Source: Bolinopsis microptera (lineage: Eukaryota; Ctenophora; Tentaculata; Lobata; Bolinopsidae). Taken from it: a DNA stretch of 64,000 nucleotides. Position numbers and translations under genes: made by a program. How positions within the stretch are numbered: the first letter of the stretch is position 1; every line of letters starts with the position of its first letter. The stretch covers positions 14,214,235-14,278,234 of the forward strand of contig NC_087084.1 of NCBI RefSeq assembly GCF_026151205.1, written 5' to 3'. The notes under the pieces were generated by a model. It did not search any database. It was given only the letters and a program-made list of their open reading frames with translations, and had not been told where the DNA came from. Positions 9,701-19,113 of the stretch are shown here, one piece after another.

Positions 9701-12019
9701 TCTAACAGTGTTCGTTGTCGTCTACGTGGTCATCATCCTGCTCTGCTTTGTGTTTGTGTGCTCTATGTTCTGTGTGGGCGAGTACCGACACAAACATGTC
9801 CTTCAAGCCATCCCTACTACCTACGAAACAGAATTTGATGATTGGGAAGAGGAGAAACCTCTTCTGGAACCGAAGTTTGTTTGGACCGCCCCCCATGATA
9901 CTAAGAAAATGGGACTCTTCTACAAATCCTGGGATACTTACAGTGAGTATTCCTCTCGTGCTGGATCTGTGATGAGCGTCGGAAGTTTCTCCTTTGAAAT
10001 GGATGATGAATCTGGAGAGAAAACCTTCAAGGGTCACGATGCTGTGATGGAAAGATTGGATATCTTCGAGATTGCCATGCTCCGAAACTTTGGTGATTTG
10101 GACCGTGAAACCAGGATGACTCTGGTGCAAAAGATTGCACCCAGGATCGACTTTGAAGAGCAGATCAAACTAAGATCATTCGACTCCCTTTCCGAGGAGG
10201 AAGGCATGGAGATGATGAGTAGACTGATGAGCCTGGCGGACACGGCAGATATGATTAAGGAACAGGAACGGAAGGAGCTGAAGGAACTTGAGGAGCACCC
10301 TACATTCGATGATATTGACAGTGATATCGTAGAGATGATGGGACGGTTTGACGAGTTGACGGAGGAGGAGAGGGAGCGTGTGATTGAGCAACTGGAGGAT
10401 ATCCTGTCTGAGAAGGACAAGATAAAACTTAGGAACTTCGACCAGCTGTCCTCTCGGGAGCAGGATTCTCTGTTGGCTAGATTGGGCAAGTTGCAGGAAG
10501 TCGCCAAGAAGGTTGAGGCAAAGAAACTTGCTGAGGCGCCCGATGATGATGGTAAAATCGAGCTCACCACTTCCATGGTTACTGAAGGCATGATCACGGT
10601 TGCAAGCTTGAGGACTGCTATAAAGTCGGACGCAATGAGAGATATTTTGAAAATGGTAGGAATGTCGATCGGTGGTTTGTCCCATAGACCAGATGCCAGG
10701 CTAGAGATAAGAGCCAGAGTTTTGGCAAAGCTGTTGTTGTTGTCGGAGGAAGAAGTCACTCAGCTGTGTCTGCGAGACGGAATTACTCAGGAGAAGTTGG
10801 ACGAGATGTCGCACGTGGAGAGGATCGCGCACATAGCGGATCGCGCAGCGGCGGCCTGTGTGGCTGATGTAGCCTTGGTGGAGACAGAGAAAAAAGAAGA
10901 GGAGGCCCGGATTGCGGAGGAACAACGTCGGCTGAGGGAATTGGGAGAAACCAGCACCATCTCATCCATGTCTGGCGTCATGTCAATGTCCTCATCTGAT
11001 GATGACGATGATAATGTAGGAAAACCTAGACGGGTGAAAAAAGTTGATCTGTCAAAGATCAAATGGTCTGGGCCACCTAAAGGAGCTAAACCAGGATTCA
11101 ACAGAGGTATGCTGTCTCTTGGTGTCCTCTCAACCTCTGTCAAGAAGTTCAAGGAACGAGAAAGGACTGGCATCATCCAGGGAAGAGGCAACATCAGGTC
11201 CCAGGCCCTGTCTGAACGTCTTGTTAAATCTCTCTCCAATAGATCTGTAGAAGTTCCAGATCTCAATATAAAGCAGTCACTTAGACAGCGACTGAGTCAT
11301 CAACCTGACGGAGGAGGGTTAGAGGAGGAGGAGGGTTACGATACCTCCTCTATGTCTGAACAATAACACTCGTCGACTGAAGTTTGATTTAAGTTTCGCT
11401 CATGTTTTGTATTGGAATATTAAGACTCAAGACTTATTACTACTGTGTAAATATCAGAAGTCAAGAGTTACGAACCCACCCAAGTCTAGACTCTTAGAAC
11501 CTCATTAGTTTTTGAGAGAACGTCAGATTCTAATATTGTTTCAGTTATAATTTGATAATTTGATATCGTGTACTCAACAGAAACCCATTCTAAGTTTCGA
11601 AGTTTTTAGAAGAACCGAGTTTTATTTATTTTAACTTTGAGGAACATTTGATATCAACAATCATGTCTAAAATAGTAAATACCTTTTAATTGTATAAATT
11701 TGTATCCTAATAACCGTACATGATGTAGTTTTACAAAGACTTGAAAATTATTAAAGTTAATTTGTCGCTGGGAGACTAGATATGTGATCGGTATCTGTAA
11801 CAATTAATTTTAATAATCTAGATCATTCTCAGGCAGCGTTCCCAAACATAGCAGAGGAATCGAGCGAGAAAAACAAGCATATTTTCGTGAGAAGGTCCTT
11901 CAAGCTTCCTGATGAGCTATGTGATGAGGTCAGACAAATCGTTATAGGAACCGGAACAAAACGACCACAGACTAAAACTATACAGATTCCTGGGGCTTCT
12001 GGAGGCATCCATAATCCAC
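6712..12019 (+). CDS. Exons 1-4: IRF-like (winged-helix) DNA-binding region
   Basis: Exons 6712-6808, 7685-7812, 8063-8209 and 11833-12019 encode about 186 residues. In-frame ATGs lie at 6712 and 6748. The pattern recalls the interferon-regulatory-factor domain: a Trp before a helix (SVWLIDRL), a second Trp (GGRWIS), then FELEW-IDTANAWYAE, which resembles the F-x-I-P-W-x-x-A...W part of IRFs. After that comes a basic stretch and THLLYKAIQAAFPNIAEE, like the recognition helix region, and HIFVRRSFKLP, like the last strand. The fifth Trp region of IRFs is missing and the second-to-third Trp spacing is about 11 residues longer than usual. An ETS-type domain is the main alternative. If the exon-4 donor GTTAGT is not used, translation stops at TAG 12021-12023 and this is a stand-alone protein of about 187 aa. 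Intron 3 contains the nested gene at 9336-11366. Confidence 0.55.
8860..8885 (+). promoter_or_regulatory. E-box/CRE-like cluster upstream of the nested gene
   Basis: CCACGTGACCC and GCTCACGTGACGCC follow each other, giving two CACGTG palindromes and a TGACG half-site. They lie about 450 bp before the ATG at 9336 in an otherwise AT-rich intron, next to a locally GC-richer stretch. A role as promoter elements of the nested gene is inference. Confidence 0.35.
9336..11366 (+). CDS. Type I membrane protein, TSP1-like and EGF-like ectodomain, intronless, nested
   Basis: The product is 676 aa. A signal peptide (hydrophobic 6-25) is followed by a TSP1-like segment with W36, W39, C45, C49 and G50, then an EGF-like Cys cluster (about 87-118, ending GFHGECCEH). 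One membrane span lies at about 123-147 (FVVVYVVIILLCFVFVC). The cytoplasmic part is about 530 residues. It starts with an acidic dileucine-like motif EEKPLL (172-177), an endocytic or lysosomal sorting type. It then has four copies of a helical motif with core LRxFDxLxxEE followed by a Leu/Arg helix, at about 246-271, 277-300, 331-357 and 363-388. A Ser/Asp-rich stretch and a basic tail follow. Function is unknown; the layout suggests a cell-surface receptor or adhesion protein with a scaffolding tail. It lies inside an intron of the surrounding locus on the same strand, with CACGTG-type sites about 450 bp upstream. Confidence 0.88.
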   Translation: MSRSGVSYLCCWIALSAMLCTSTVVADQDCTARCAWNEWQDYTQCSQQCGPRGLQVQIRDGVDPKPTDPNEVVCSCSEEESFREKACNRVCLNGGAVEEVDGDLICVCSTGFHGECCEHGHDLTVFVVVYVVIILLCFVFVCSMFCVGEYRHKHVLQAIPTTYETEFDDWEEEKPLLEPKFVWTAPHDTKKMGLFYKSWDTYSEYSSRAGSVMSVGSFSFEMDDESGEKTFKGHDAVMERLDIFEIAMLRNFGDLDRETRMTLVQKIAPRIDFEEQIKLRSFDSLSEEEGMEMMSRLMSLADTADMIKEQERKELKELEEHPTFDDIDSDIVEMMGRFDELTEEERERVIEQLEDILSEKDKIKLRNFDQLSSREQDSLLARLGKLQEVAKKVEAKKLAEAPDDDGKIELTTSMVTEGMITVASLRTAIKSDAMRDILKMVGMSIGGLSHRPDARLEIRARVLAKLLLLSEEEVTQLCLRDGITQEKLDEMSHVERIAHIADRAAAACVADVALVETEKKEEEARIAEEQRRLRELGETSTISSMSGVMSMSSSDDDDDNVGKPRRVKKVDLSKIKWSGPPKGAKPGFNRGMLSLGVLSTSVKKFKERERTGIIQGRGNIRSQALSERLVKSLSNRSVEVPDLNIKQSLRQRLSHQPDGGGLEEEEGYDTSSMSEQ

Positions 12020-12172
12020 GTTAGTTTCATTCAGTTATCATTCAATGTATTGCCTCTCTTTATACTATATTATCGTATGTAGCTTCGGTTTATCAACATT
12101 ATAAACCTTCCGTCAAAGTTCCCCCCTTTTGATGTTTTCTAAGAAACTGGTAATCTTCACTAACCCTCCCAA

Positions 12173-14324
12173 CCCCCCCCCCCCCCCTCTTCACTAACCC
12201 TCCCAACAGACATGCCACCTTCACTAACCCTCCCAACAGACATGCCACCTTCACTAACCCTCCCAACAGACATGCCACCTTCACTAACCCTCCCAACCCC
12301 TCCCAACAGACATGCCACCTTCACTAACCCTCCCAACCCCTCCCAACAGACATGCCACCTTCACTAACCCTCCCAACAGACATGCCACCTTCACTCACCC
12401 TCCCAACAGACATGCCACCTTCACTAACCCTCCCAACCCCTCCCAACAGACATGCCACCTTCATTAACCCTCCCAACAGACATGCCACCTTCACTAACCC
12501 TCCCAACCCCTCCCAACAGACATGCCACCTTCACTAACCCTCCCAACAGACATGCCACCTTCACTAACCCTCCCAACAGACATGCCACCTTCACTAACCC
12601 TCCCAACCCCTCCCAACAGACATGCCACCTTCACTAACCCTCCCAACCCCTCCCAACAGACATGCCACCTTCACTAACCCTCCCAACAGACATGCCACCT
12701 TCACTAACCCTCCCAACAGACATGCCACCTTCACTAACCCTCCCAACCCCTCCCAACAGACATGCCACCTTCACCTACCCTCCCAACAGACATGCCACCT
12801 TCACTAACCCTCCCAACAGACATGCCACCTTCACTAACCCTCCCAACAGACATGCCACCTTCACTAACCCTCCCAACCCCTCCCAACAGACATGCCACCT
12901 TCACTAACCCTCCCAACAGACATGCCACCTTCACTAACCCTCCCAACAGACATGCCACCTTCACTAACCCTCCCAACCCCTCCCAACAGACATGCCACCT
13001 TCACTAACCCTCCCAACCCCTCCCAACAGACATGCCACCTTCACTAACCCTCCCAACCCCTCCCAACAGACATGCCACCTTCACTAACCCTCCCAACCCC
13101 TCCCAACAAACATGCCACCTTCACTAACCCTCCCAACAGACATGCCACCTTCACTAACCCTCCCAACCACCCCCCCCCCCTCACTAACCCTCCCAACAGA
13201 CATGCCACCTTCACTAACCCTCCCAACAGACATGCCACCTTCACTAACCCTCCCAACAGACATGCCACCTTCACTAACCCTCCCAACCCCTCCCAAACAG
13301 ACATGGCCACCCTTCACTAACCCTCCCAACCCCTCCCAACAGGACATGCCCCTTCACTAACCCTCCCAACAGGACATGCCACCTTCACTACCCGCCCAAC
13401 AGACCATGCCATCCTTCACTAACCCTCCGCCAACAGACATTCCACCCTTCACTAACCCTCCCAACAGACATCCCACCTTCACTAACCCTTCCCCAACTGA
13501 CATGCCACCTTCACTAACCCGTCCCTACAGACATGCCACCTTCACTAACCCTCCCAACAGACATGCCACCTTCACTAAACCCTCCCAACACCTCCCAACA
13601 GACAATGCCACCTTCACTAACCCCTCCCAACCCCTCCCAACAGACATGCCACCTTTCACTAACCCTCCAAACAGACATGCCCACCCTTCACTAACCCTCC
13701 CAACAGACATGCCACCTTCACTAACCCTCCCAACCCCTCCCAACAGACATGCCACCTTCCCTAACCCTCCCAACAGACATGCCACCTTCACTAACCCTCC
13801 CAACAGACATGCCACCTTCACTAACCCTCCCAACAGACATGCCACCTTCACTAACCCTCCCAACCCCTCCCAACAGACATGCCACCTTCACTAACCCTCC
13901 CAACAGACATGCCACCTTCACTAACCCTCCCAACAGACATGCCACCTTCACTAACCCTCCCAACAGACATGCCACCTTCACTAACCCTCCCAACCCCTCC
14001 CAACAGACATGCCACCTTCACCAACCCTCCCAACAGACATGCCACCTTCACTAACCCTCCCAACAGACATGCCACCTTCACTAACCCTCCCAACAGACAT
14101 GCCACCTTCACTAACCCTCCCAACCCCTCCCAACAGACATGCCACCTTCACTAACCCTCCCAACCCCTCCCAACAGACATGCCACCTTCACTAACCCTCC
14201 CAACAGACATGCCACCTTCACTAACCCTCCCAACAGACATGCCACCTTCACTAACCCTCCCAACAGACACTAACCCTCCTAACCCCTCCCAACAGACACT
14301 AACCCTCTCAACCCCTCCCAACAG
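12173..14324 (+). repeat. 30/40-bp minisatellite carrying repeated 3' splice sites
   Basis: There are about 60-70 tandem units of ACATGCCACC-TTCACTAACC-CTCCCAACAG (30 bp), with a common 40-bp form that has one extra CCCTCCCAAC-type block. The array begins after a run of 15 C (12173-12187) and ends exactly at the acceptor of the exon at 14325, whose first bases ACATGCCACCTT equal the repeat. Each unit holds a branch-point-like CTAAC, a pyrimidine run, an AACAG acceptor and the first exon bases including ATG. Units between about 13285 and 13700 are irregular, with single-base insertions and losses. Confidence 0.95.
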
Positions 14325-17058
14325 ACATGCCACCTTTTCCTCTGGTGGACTCCGCTTCAGTTCTCCTCCCCAAAGCACAATACAAAGTCCCGGACACCCT
14401 GATGAAGGACTTCATGTCAGCTGTCAGCTCCACCAGCATTATGAACCCTGAGAACCCAGCTGGACCTCCTATAACTCAATGTGAGCTGCTCTATAGACCA
14501 GATAGCTGGCAGGCGGGTTGTCATGATAGTATGTAATTGTAGTAATTCAAGTGGTAGTATGTAATTGTAGTAATTCAAGTGGTAATTGTTATGATTGAAG
14601 TGATTAAAATCTCGATTGACCGTGCTAATTTCCTTCCTCCAAACTGAGCGTTAAATCAGGGCTTTACAGTAGTCGTTGTAAATGTGTTTCAACTTTTGTC
14701 TTAGTCGCTCAGCTGATTGCGTCACTTCTGAAGTGTAAATAAGTTGGCATACTGTAGGAACTGATTCACGCCATTAACAATTAAACACGTGACTACAACA
14801 CGTGCTGTATAACACGTGACTACAACACGTGCTGTAGAACACGTGACTACAACACGTGCTGTAGAACACGTGACTATAACAGGTGCTGTAGAACACGTGC
14901 TGTTGATCACGTGACTATAACACGTGCTGTAGAACACGTGACTATAACACGTGCTGTTGATCACGTGACTACAACACGTGCTGTAGAACACGTGACTTTA
15001 ACAGTCTCCATTTTCCCTCAGTAACCTCCTCCTGGAACATGGATATACCCACAGAGCGGATATCACACATTCCTGAGATCACACCTGGGTCTTCTCCTAA
15101 ACATGATCCACACGAACCCGGGCATTCTGATCACAAGGTAACTGGTTGCTAGGTTACTGGTTACAAGGTAACTGGTTGCTAGGTGATTTGGTCTCTAGGT
15201 GATGGGTCAAACTAACTTGGAAATAATGGCTTATGCTGGGAGGAGGTGTACAAATGTTCAATATGAAAACCAGTTTTATTTTGATAAAATACCCCGCCTG
15301 TTAGTCTTATTCAATTAATGTTGCTACATTTGATAGTAAAATTATTGTAATTTGAAGCGAAAGGAATGTACTTACTTACTAGAGATAATAAACTCTTCCC
15401 CCAGATAAGGAGCCCACCAATGTCCCCTGGTTTTCTAAAAGACGTCACATATCAGGCTAACTGCCACGAGGCAACATTCGAACAGATCTGTGAGTACGCT
15501 AAACAGCAGGTGAGGATAATCATCAATTAGAACATATTAGCAATCAATTAGTTTCTATTAGCAATCAATTAGTACGTATCAGCAATCAATTAGTACACAA
15601 TATCAGCAATCAATTAGTACATATTATTAGCAATTATGTAATACCTTTTAACAATCAATTAGTACCTATTGGTGGGTATTACTTATTAGTAATTAAAAGT
15701 TTACCCGCTGTACTTATATTATTAGCAGTAATTAATGCTGATGATTCAAAATACTTGGAAAATTCACCCTTTCTGCTTCCATTTATACTATAGTCAACTT
15801 ATTTATAGTGGATAGTAACTGATCAATCAATAAGTTAATTAGTTAATTAATTAATCGTATGTCAGCTGGAGATAATCCACAAGTGGGCGAGTGAGATGCC
15901 GTCTTTCAAGCACCTCTCCTGTAACGACCAGAAAGCGCTCTTAACTTCCAGTGCTCCTGAAATCCTTGTATTTTCTATTTGCTGTTTTTCTGTTCAGAAC
16001 AAATGTGGTGAGTCTGCTGGTGAAATTTAAAATAACTTTTTTTATAGCAAACTTTTAGAAATCCACGTGAGAGTCATTTCTCAGAACCCCTCATAAATCC
16101 TAAGTGCAGGAAAACTGCTGCTTAACATTCAACAATTCTGATTCCCTTGACCATCTAACTAATCATCAAATACTCACCTAACTAACGCCCCCTTATGACG
16201 TCACGTGAGAGAGAGTGACGTCACAAATACTCACCTAACTAACGCCCCCTTATGACAGGACCGGATAACTTACTACTGGACAAAGACCTGGTAATATCCC
16301 GGACTAACCGGCAGTTCGAGGTAGCTATTAGGAACATTGTCTCCTTCATCATCGACACCATAGTGGACCCGCTCAAGGATGTGAAAACTGATCGGTATGA
16401 GTTAAGCCGGCTCAGACGAATCATTCTTTTTAATACAAGTATAAGAATTTCGTTATAATTTGGGTATTTTCATAGTTTTTAATTTCTTTCTGTTTGCAAA
16501 ACTGCCTTAATTTCCGTTTCCAAGGATGTAAAATATTTTTACCAACACTTTAAAAGTTATCAATAGCAAATTTTCAGCTACAAAATCGACACATCAGAAT
16601 CTAAAAGATCCGGAGGAGGTTAGAAAGTTACGACGAACTGAGCACGTGCTTTTACAGAAATACACGGACAATACACAGGGCAGGTTAGTAGTGAGAGTCA
16701 CGTGAGGGATAGTTTGACGTCACATGAGAGAGTGTGACGTCACGTGAGGGAGAGTGTGACGTTACTTTACGGAAGATGATAACCTCATTTGTTGTAAATC
16801 AATAAATATAGTAAGCTATTCAAATATTGAACCATAATTAATCACAACCTCCTTTTATCCAATTATGCTATTTATCTGATAACATAATGACTCTAATTAC
16901 ACGACAATTCCAGGATAGGTGAGCTGCTACTCCTCCTCCCTCCCCTCACCACTGCTGGTACCCTCTTTGTAGAACACCTTCACTTGGAGAAATTAGTCGG
17001 GGACACTTTCGATAACCTCGTTGCTGCAGAACTCTTATTGGCCATGGGAAATGGGTAA
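14325..17058 (+). CDS. Exons 5-11: nuclear-receptor ligand-binding domain (NR2/RXR-like), no zinc-finger DBD
   Basis: Exons are 14325-14528, 15022-15137, 15405-15509, 15866-16007, 16259-16438, 16578-16683 and 16914-17058; all junctions keep the frame. Exons 5-7 give a Pro/Ser-rich hinge. The LBD follows (about residues 317-518 of the joined model). The helix 3-5 signature is clear: KWASEMPSFKHL then DQKALLTSSAPEIL. Next come LSRLRRIILFN and DPEEVRKLR (helix 7-8 to 9 region) and GELLLLLPSLTTAGT-LFVEHLHLEKLVGD (helix 10/11). The protein ends LVAAELLLAMGNG, in which VAAELL fits the AF-2 helix pattern with its Glu. RXR/HNF4-type receptors are the closest by eye. No CxxC zinc-finger DBD is present anywhere upstream in the window. 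If it is a separate gene, the ATG at 14327 (MPPFPLV) would be its start. Confidence 0.85.
14779..14998. repeat. 27-bp CACGTG minisatellite in intron 5
   Basis: About eight units alternate CACGTGACTAC(A)AACACGTG and CTGTAGAA or CTGTTGAT. Each unit carries two E-box palindromes. The array lies in the intron between the exons ending at 14528 and starting at 15022. Confidence 0.9.
15131..15190 (+). repeat. Tandem duplication of a 5' splice site
   Basis: ACAAGGTAACTGGTTGCTAGG occurs at 15133 and again 30 bp later at 15163. The first copy is the exon-6 donor (AAG/GTAACT). Use of the second would read GTA ACT GGT TGC TAG, an in-frame stop. Confidence 0.75.
15530..15680. repeat. Short imperfect repeats of AGCAATCAATTAGTA in intron 7
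   Basis: Five to six units of about 22-26 bp, each with CAATCAATTAGT followed by a variable AT-rich piece. Intronic, with no other signal. Confidence 0.7.
16165..16258 (+). repeat. Duplicated acceptor/branch-point region before exon 9
   Basis: AAATACTCACCTAACTAACG plus CCCCCTTATGAC occurs twice, about 58 bp apart. Only the second copy ends in ACAG at the exon start 16259. Between the copies lies GTCACGTGAGAGAGAGTGAC. The real branch-point sequence CTAACTAAC is therefore duplicated. Confidence 0.75.
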
Positions 17059-17295
17059 TTTGTTGTCACGTGATGCGTTTTATGACGTCACGTGTTGCGT
17101 TGTATAAACAGGATTAAACATAAATTAAACAGGATTAAACATAAATTTGTCAATGAGAGCCCTAACACTCACGTCTTGACTATACATCAATATAATAGAA
17201 ATAAATAAATAAATAATGTGCAAGAGTTTTCTTAAAATAAAAATTTAAAAATCATAAAAATTTAACTTCGTATAACGTCACGTGACGTCATTTTG
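16197..17295. promoter_or_regulatory. Repeated TGACGTCACGTGA-type composite sites
   Basis: CRE-like TGACGTCA and E-box CACGTG occur fused or adjacent at about 16197-16222, 16696-16760 (three in a row), 17073-17096 and 17276-17296, in the last introns and just after the stop codon. They look like scattered short repeats; binding by bZIP or bHLH-ZIP factors is only an inference. Confidence 0.4.
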
Positions 17296-18079
17296 CGTAC
17301 CAGGGATCTGCAATTGGCTGAATGATTTATAAATTACGGAACAAGAGGTTTCTGTTTTTCAAACTTACCCTTAAGATGTCCGGGATGTATTAAAATTTTG
17401 CAAGTCCTCTTTTATATACCCTTTTAATTAAAATCGTTAATTTCGTGATGTGTTGTGCGATTATTTTACCCCTGAAGATATTTGATTTTCCCAAAACTAT
17501 CAGATTATCGTTTTTATTACGTAGAAAGATATGTTTGATATGTATTAATTATAAATACGTTAGTCCTAATTAGAAGTACGTACTACAGTGTAATAATAAC
17601 GTCCTTTATAATAACCTGTGAGACTTGAGCTTTTTAATGTTTAAGTTCGTCAGTTACTTCCCAATTGATGTTTTATTTTCGAAAATGGTTTTGATTTATG
17701 TTTGTGCCTTCGGGTATGCACTTAAAATATGTCTTTAACTTTGTAAGGTTTCTACTGAATGGCAGCCACTTGAGACTTTTATACTTTTTATCGACTCTAG
17801 AGTCTAGATCTAACGGTTAGCTGTTTAATTTTACGAGGTGTTGTCGTACTTTAATTAGTTGTACGTGTTGAAGGTGAGTTCCTTGTGTTTATAGTTTTAA
17901 AGTGGAGATAGTTATGTTTTTAATCGAATATGTTAATGATACAAGAGATTTATTTTTATTCAGATCTAAAATCGTAGTCTTGTTTTGTCTAACTTTATTG
18001 TAAAGTCAACCTTGCATTTTGCAATAATTTAAAAATCAAACTACAGGGTGCTGGGTGGATTATACTTAACCACTTTTTA
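17059..18079. other. 3' flank of the nuclear-receptor gene
   Basis: AT-rich. It holds overlapping AATAAA motifs at 17198-17215, about 140 nt after the stop, which is a plausible polyadenylation site. No other gene is seen. Confidence 0.5.
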
Positions 18080-18485
18080 AAATCAAAAATCCGTTTTCAA
18101 AATAATGTGGAAATGCGATTTCAGGTCGATTCCGAAAATTTCATGCAAAAATTTTGAAAACTGATTGAGTTGTTACAATTTTAATGAGATCAATTCCGCG
18201 AACCAAGATACGGGCAATTTAATTTAGTTCATTTTTGTGTGTCTTTCTCGCCTTGGTATCCACATTTAAACAGATATAAAGCTATAACTTACAGAGAATA
18301 TGTAGTTTTATTTAGGCTTAATAATAATAACTTTCATAAAAAGTAAGTCTCATTCAAAAATATTGATATTTGACCAATTTATGGGACGAAATCTACCAAA
18401 TTTTGCGCGTATGCCCAAATATGGGCATATGGTTTTTGGCTCATAACTCAGTAATTTTTTGTCCAATCTTAATGAAATTTCAAAT
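18080..18485. mobile_element. Single diverged arm of the foldback family
   Basis: The sequence follows the right arm of the 2925-4289 element (about 3651-4045) in the same order: GTGGAAATGCGATTTC, AATTCCGCGA, AAGCTATAACTTACAGAG, TTTATGGGACGAAATC and TGGGCATATGGTTTTTGG. It has several substitutions and small indels. The partner arm is absent here. Confidence 0.85.
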
Positions 18486-19113
18486 ATTATTGACTATATT
18501 TTATGACGATGAATTGTAAATTTCGATCAATTTATATTCATTCGGTCTCCAATTATTGAACAGCGGAAGCTGGTTGCCTCAACCATCAACACTGTTGACT
18601 ATATATACATAATAGTATGACTGAAAATTGTCAACCCGTGATTATTAAACGAAAAATAAATAATAAATTAAACATGATTTATAATTTAAAAACTGTAAAC
18701 CACAAACTGAATTATCGCTTAAATTTAAATAAGTATAAAAACAAAAACCATCATGTGTCGTTAATGGTTAATTAAGCAGCAGGACGTGGCTCACTTGGGC
18801 CACAGCAAATCGGCGAAAATGGTTTCGGAAAATTAAGCCACTATTGGCACTTTGGTCCTTTCGATCTTTCCGGTGGTGCGCTGGGCCTTGATTCACGATG
18901 TCAATCCTTCGCAGCTCGACGAGGCCCAGTGGTGCACTGGTGCATCTCGCCGATCTACCGAGATGCGAGAAGAATTATTTGATGCGCGGCGCGGCCCAGT
19001 AGTGCATCGCGCTACAATTCAGAACCAGCAAGAGAATGAGTTAAAAAAGTCACGTGACAGTCGAGTGTAGAGTGATTAATCATCATCCAAAGAAGTGATG
19101 TGTGTTTCTGCAG
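18486..19113. other. Non-coding stretch with a GC-richer patch
   Basis: 18780-19020 is GC-richer than its surroundings and repeats GGCCCAGTGGTGCA and GGCCCAGTAGTGCA. The sequence AAAAAGTCACGTGACAGTCG at about 19045 recurs at about 31708 with the same downstream GTGTAGAGTGATT and TCATCATC tail, so it is probably the 3' end of a retroelement. No gene is recognised. Confidence 0.4.

Larger units (their letters stand above)
6712..17058 (+). other. Whole eleven-exon locus: IRF-like N-terminus plus nuclear-receptor LBD
   Basis: Eleven putative exons, all with GT-AG borders: 6712-6808, 7685-7812, 8063-8209, 11833-12019, 14325-14528, 15022-15137, 15405-15509, 15866-16007, 16259-16438, 16578-16683 and 16914-17058. 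Their lengths sum to 1557 nt and every junction keeps the frame, giving 518 aa (506 if the ATG at 6748 is used). A stop TAG lies directly after the exon-4 donor and an ATG lies two bases into exon 5, so two separate genes are also possible. The two halves are described separately. A run of overlapping AATAAA motifs at 17198-17215 is a likely polyadenylation region. Confidence 0.65.

Noticed and set aside
9702-11266. Antisense ORFs of up to 241 codons
   Set aside because: They lie opposite the well-supported membrane-protein gene and look like low-complexity complements of its acidic tail.
12099-14451. Many ORFs of 60-172 codons on both strands
   Set aside because: They are translations of the 30/40-bp minisatellite and shift with unit length; only the exon starting at 14325 is supported.
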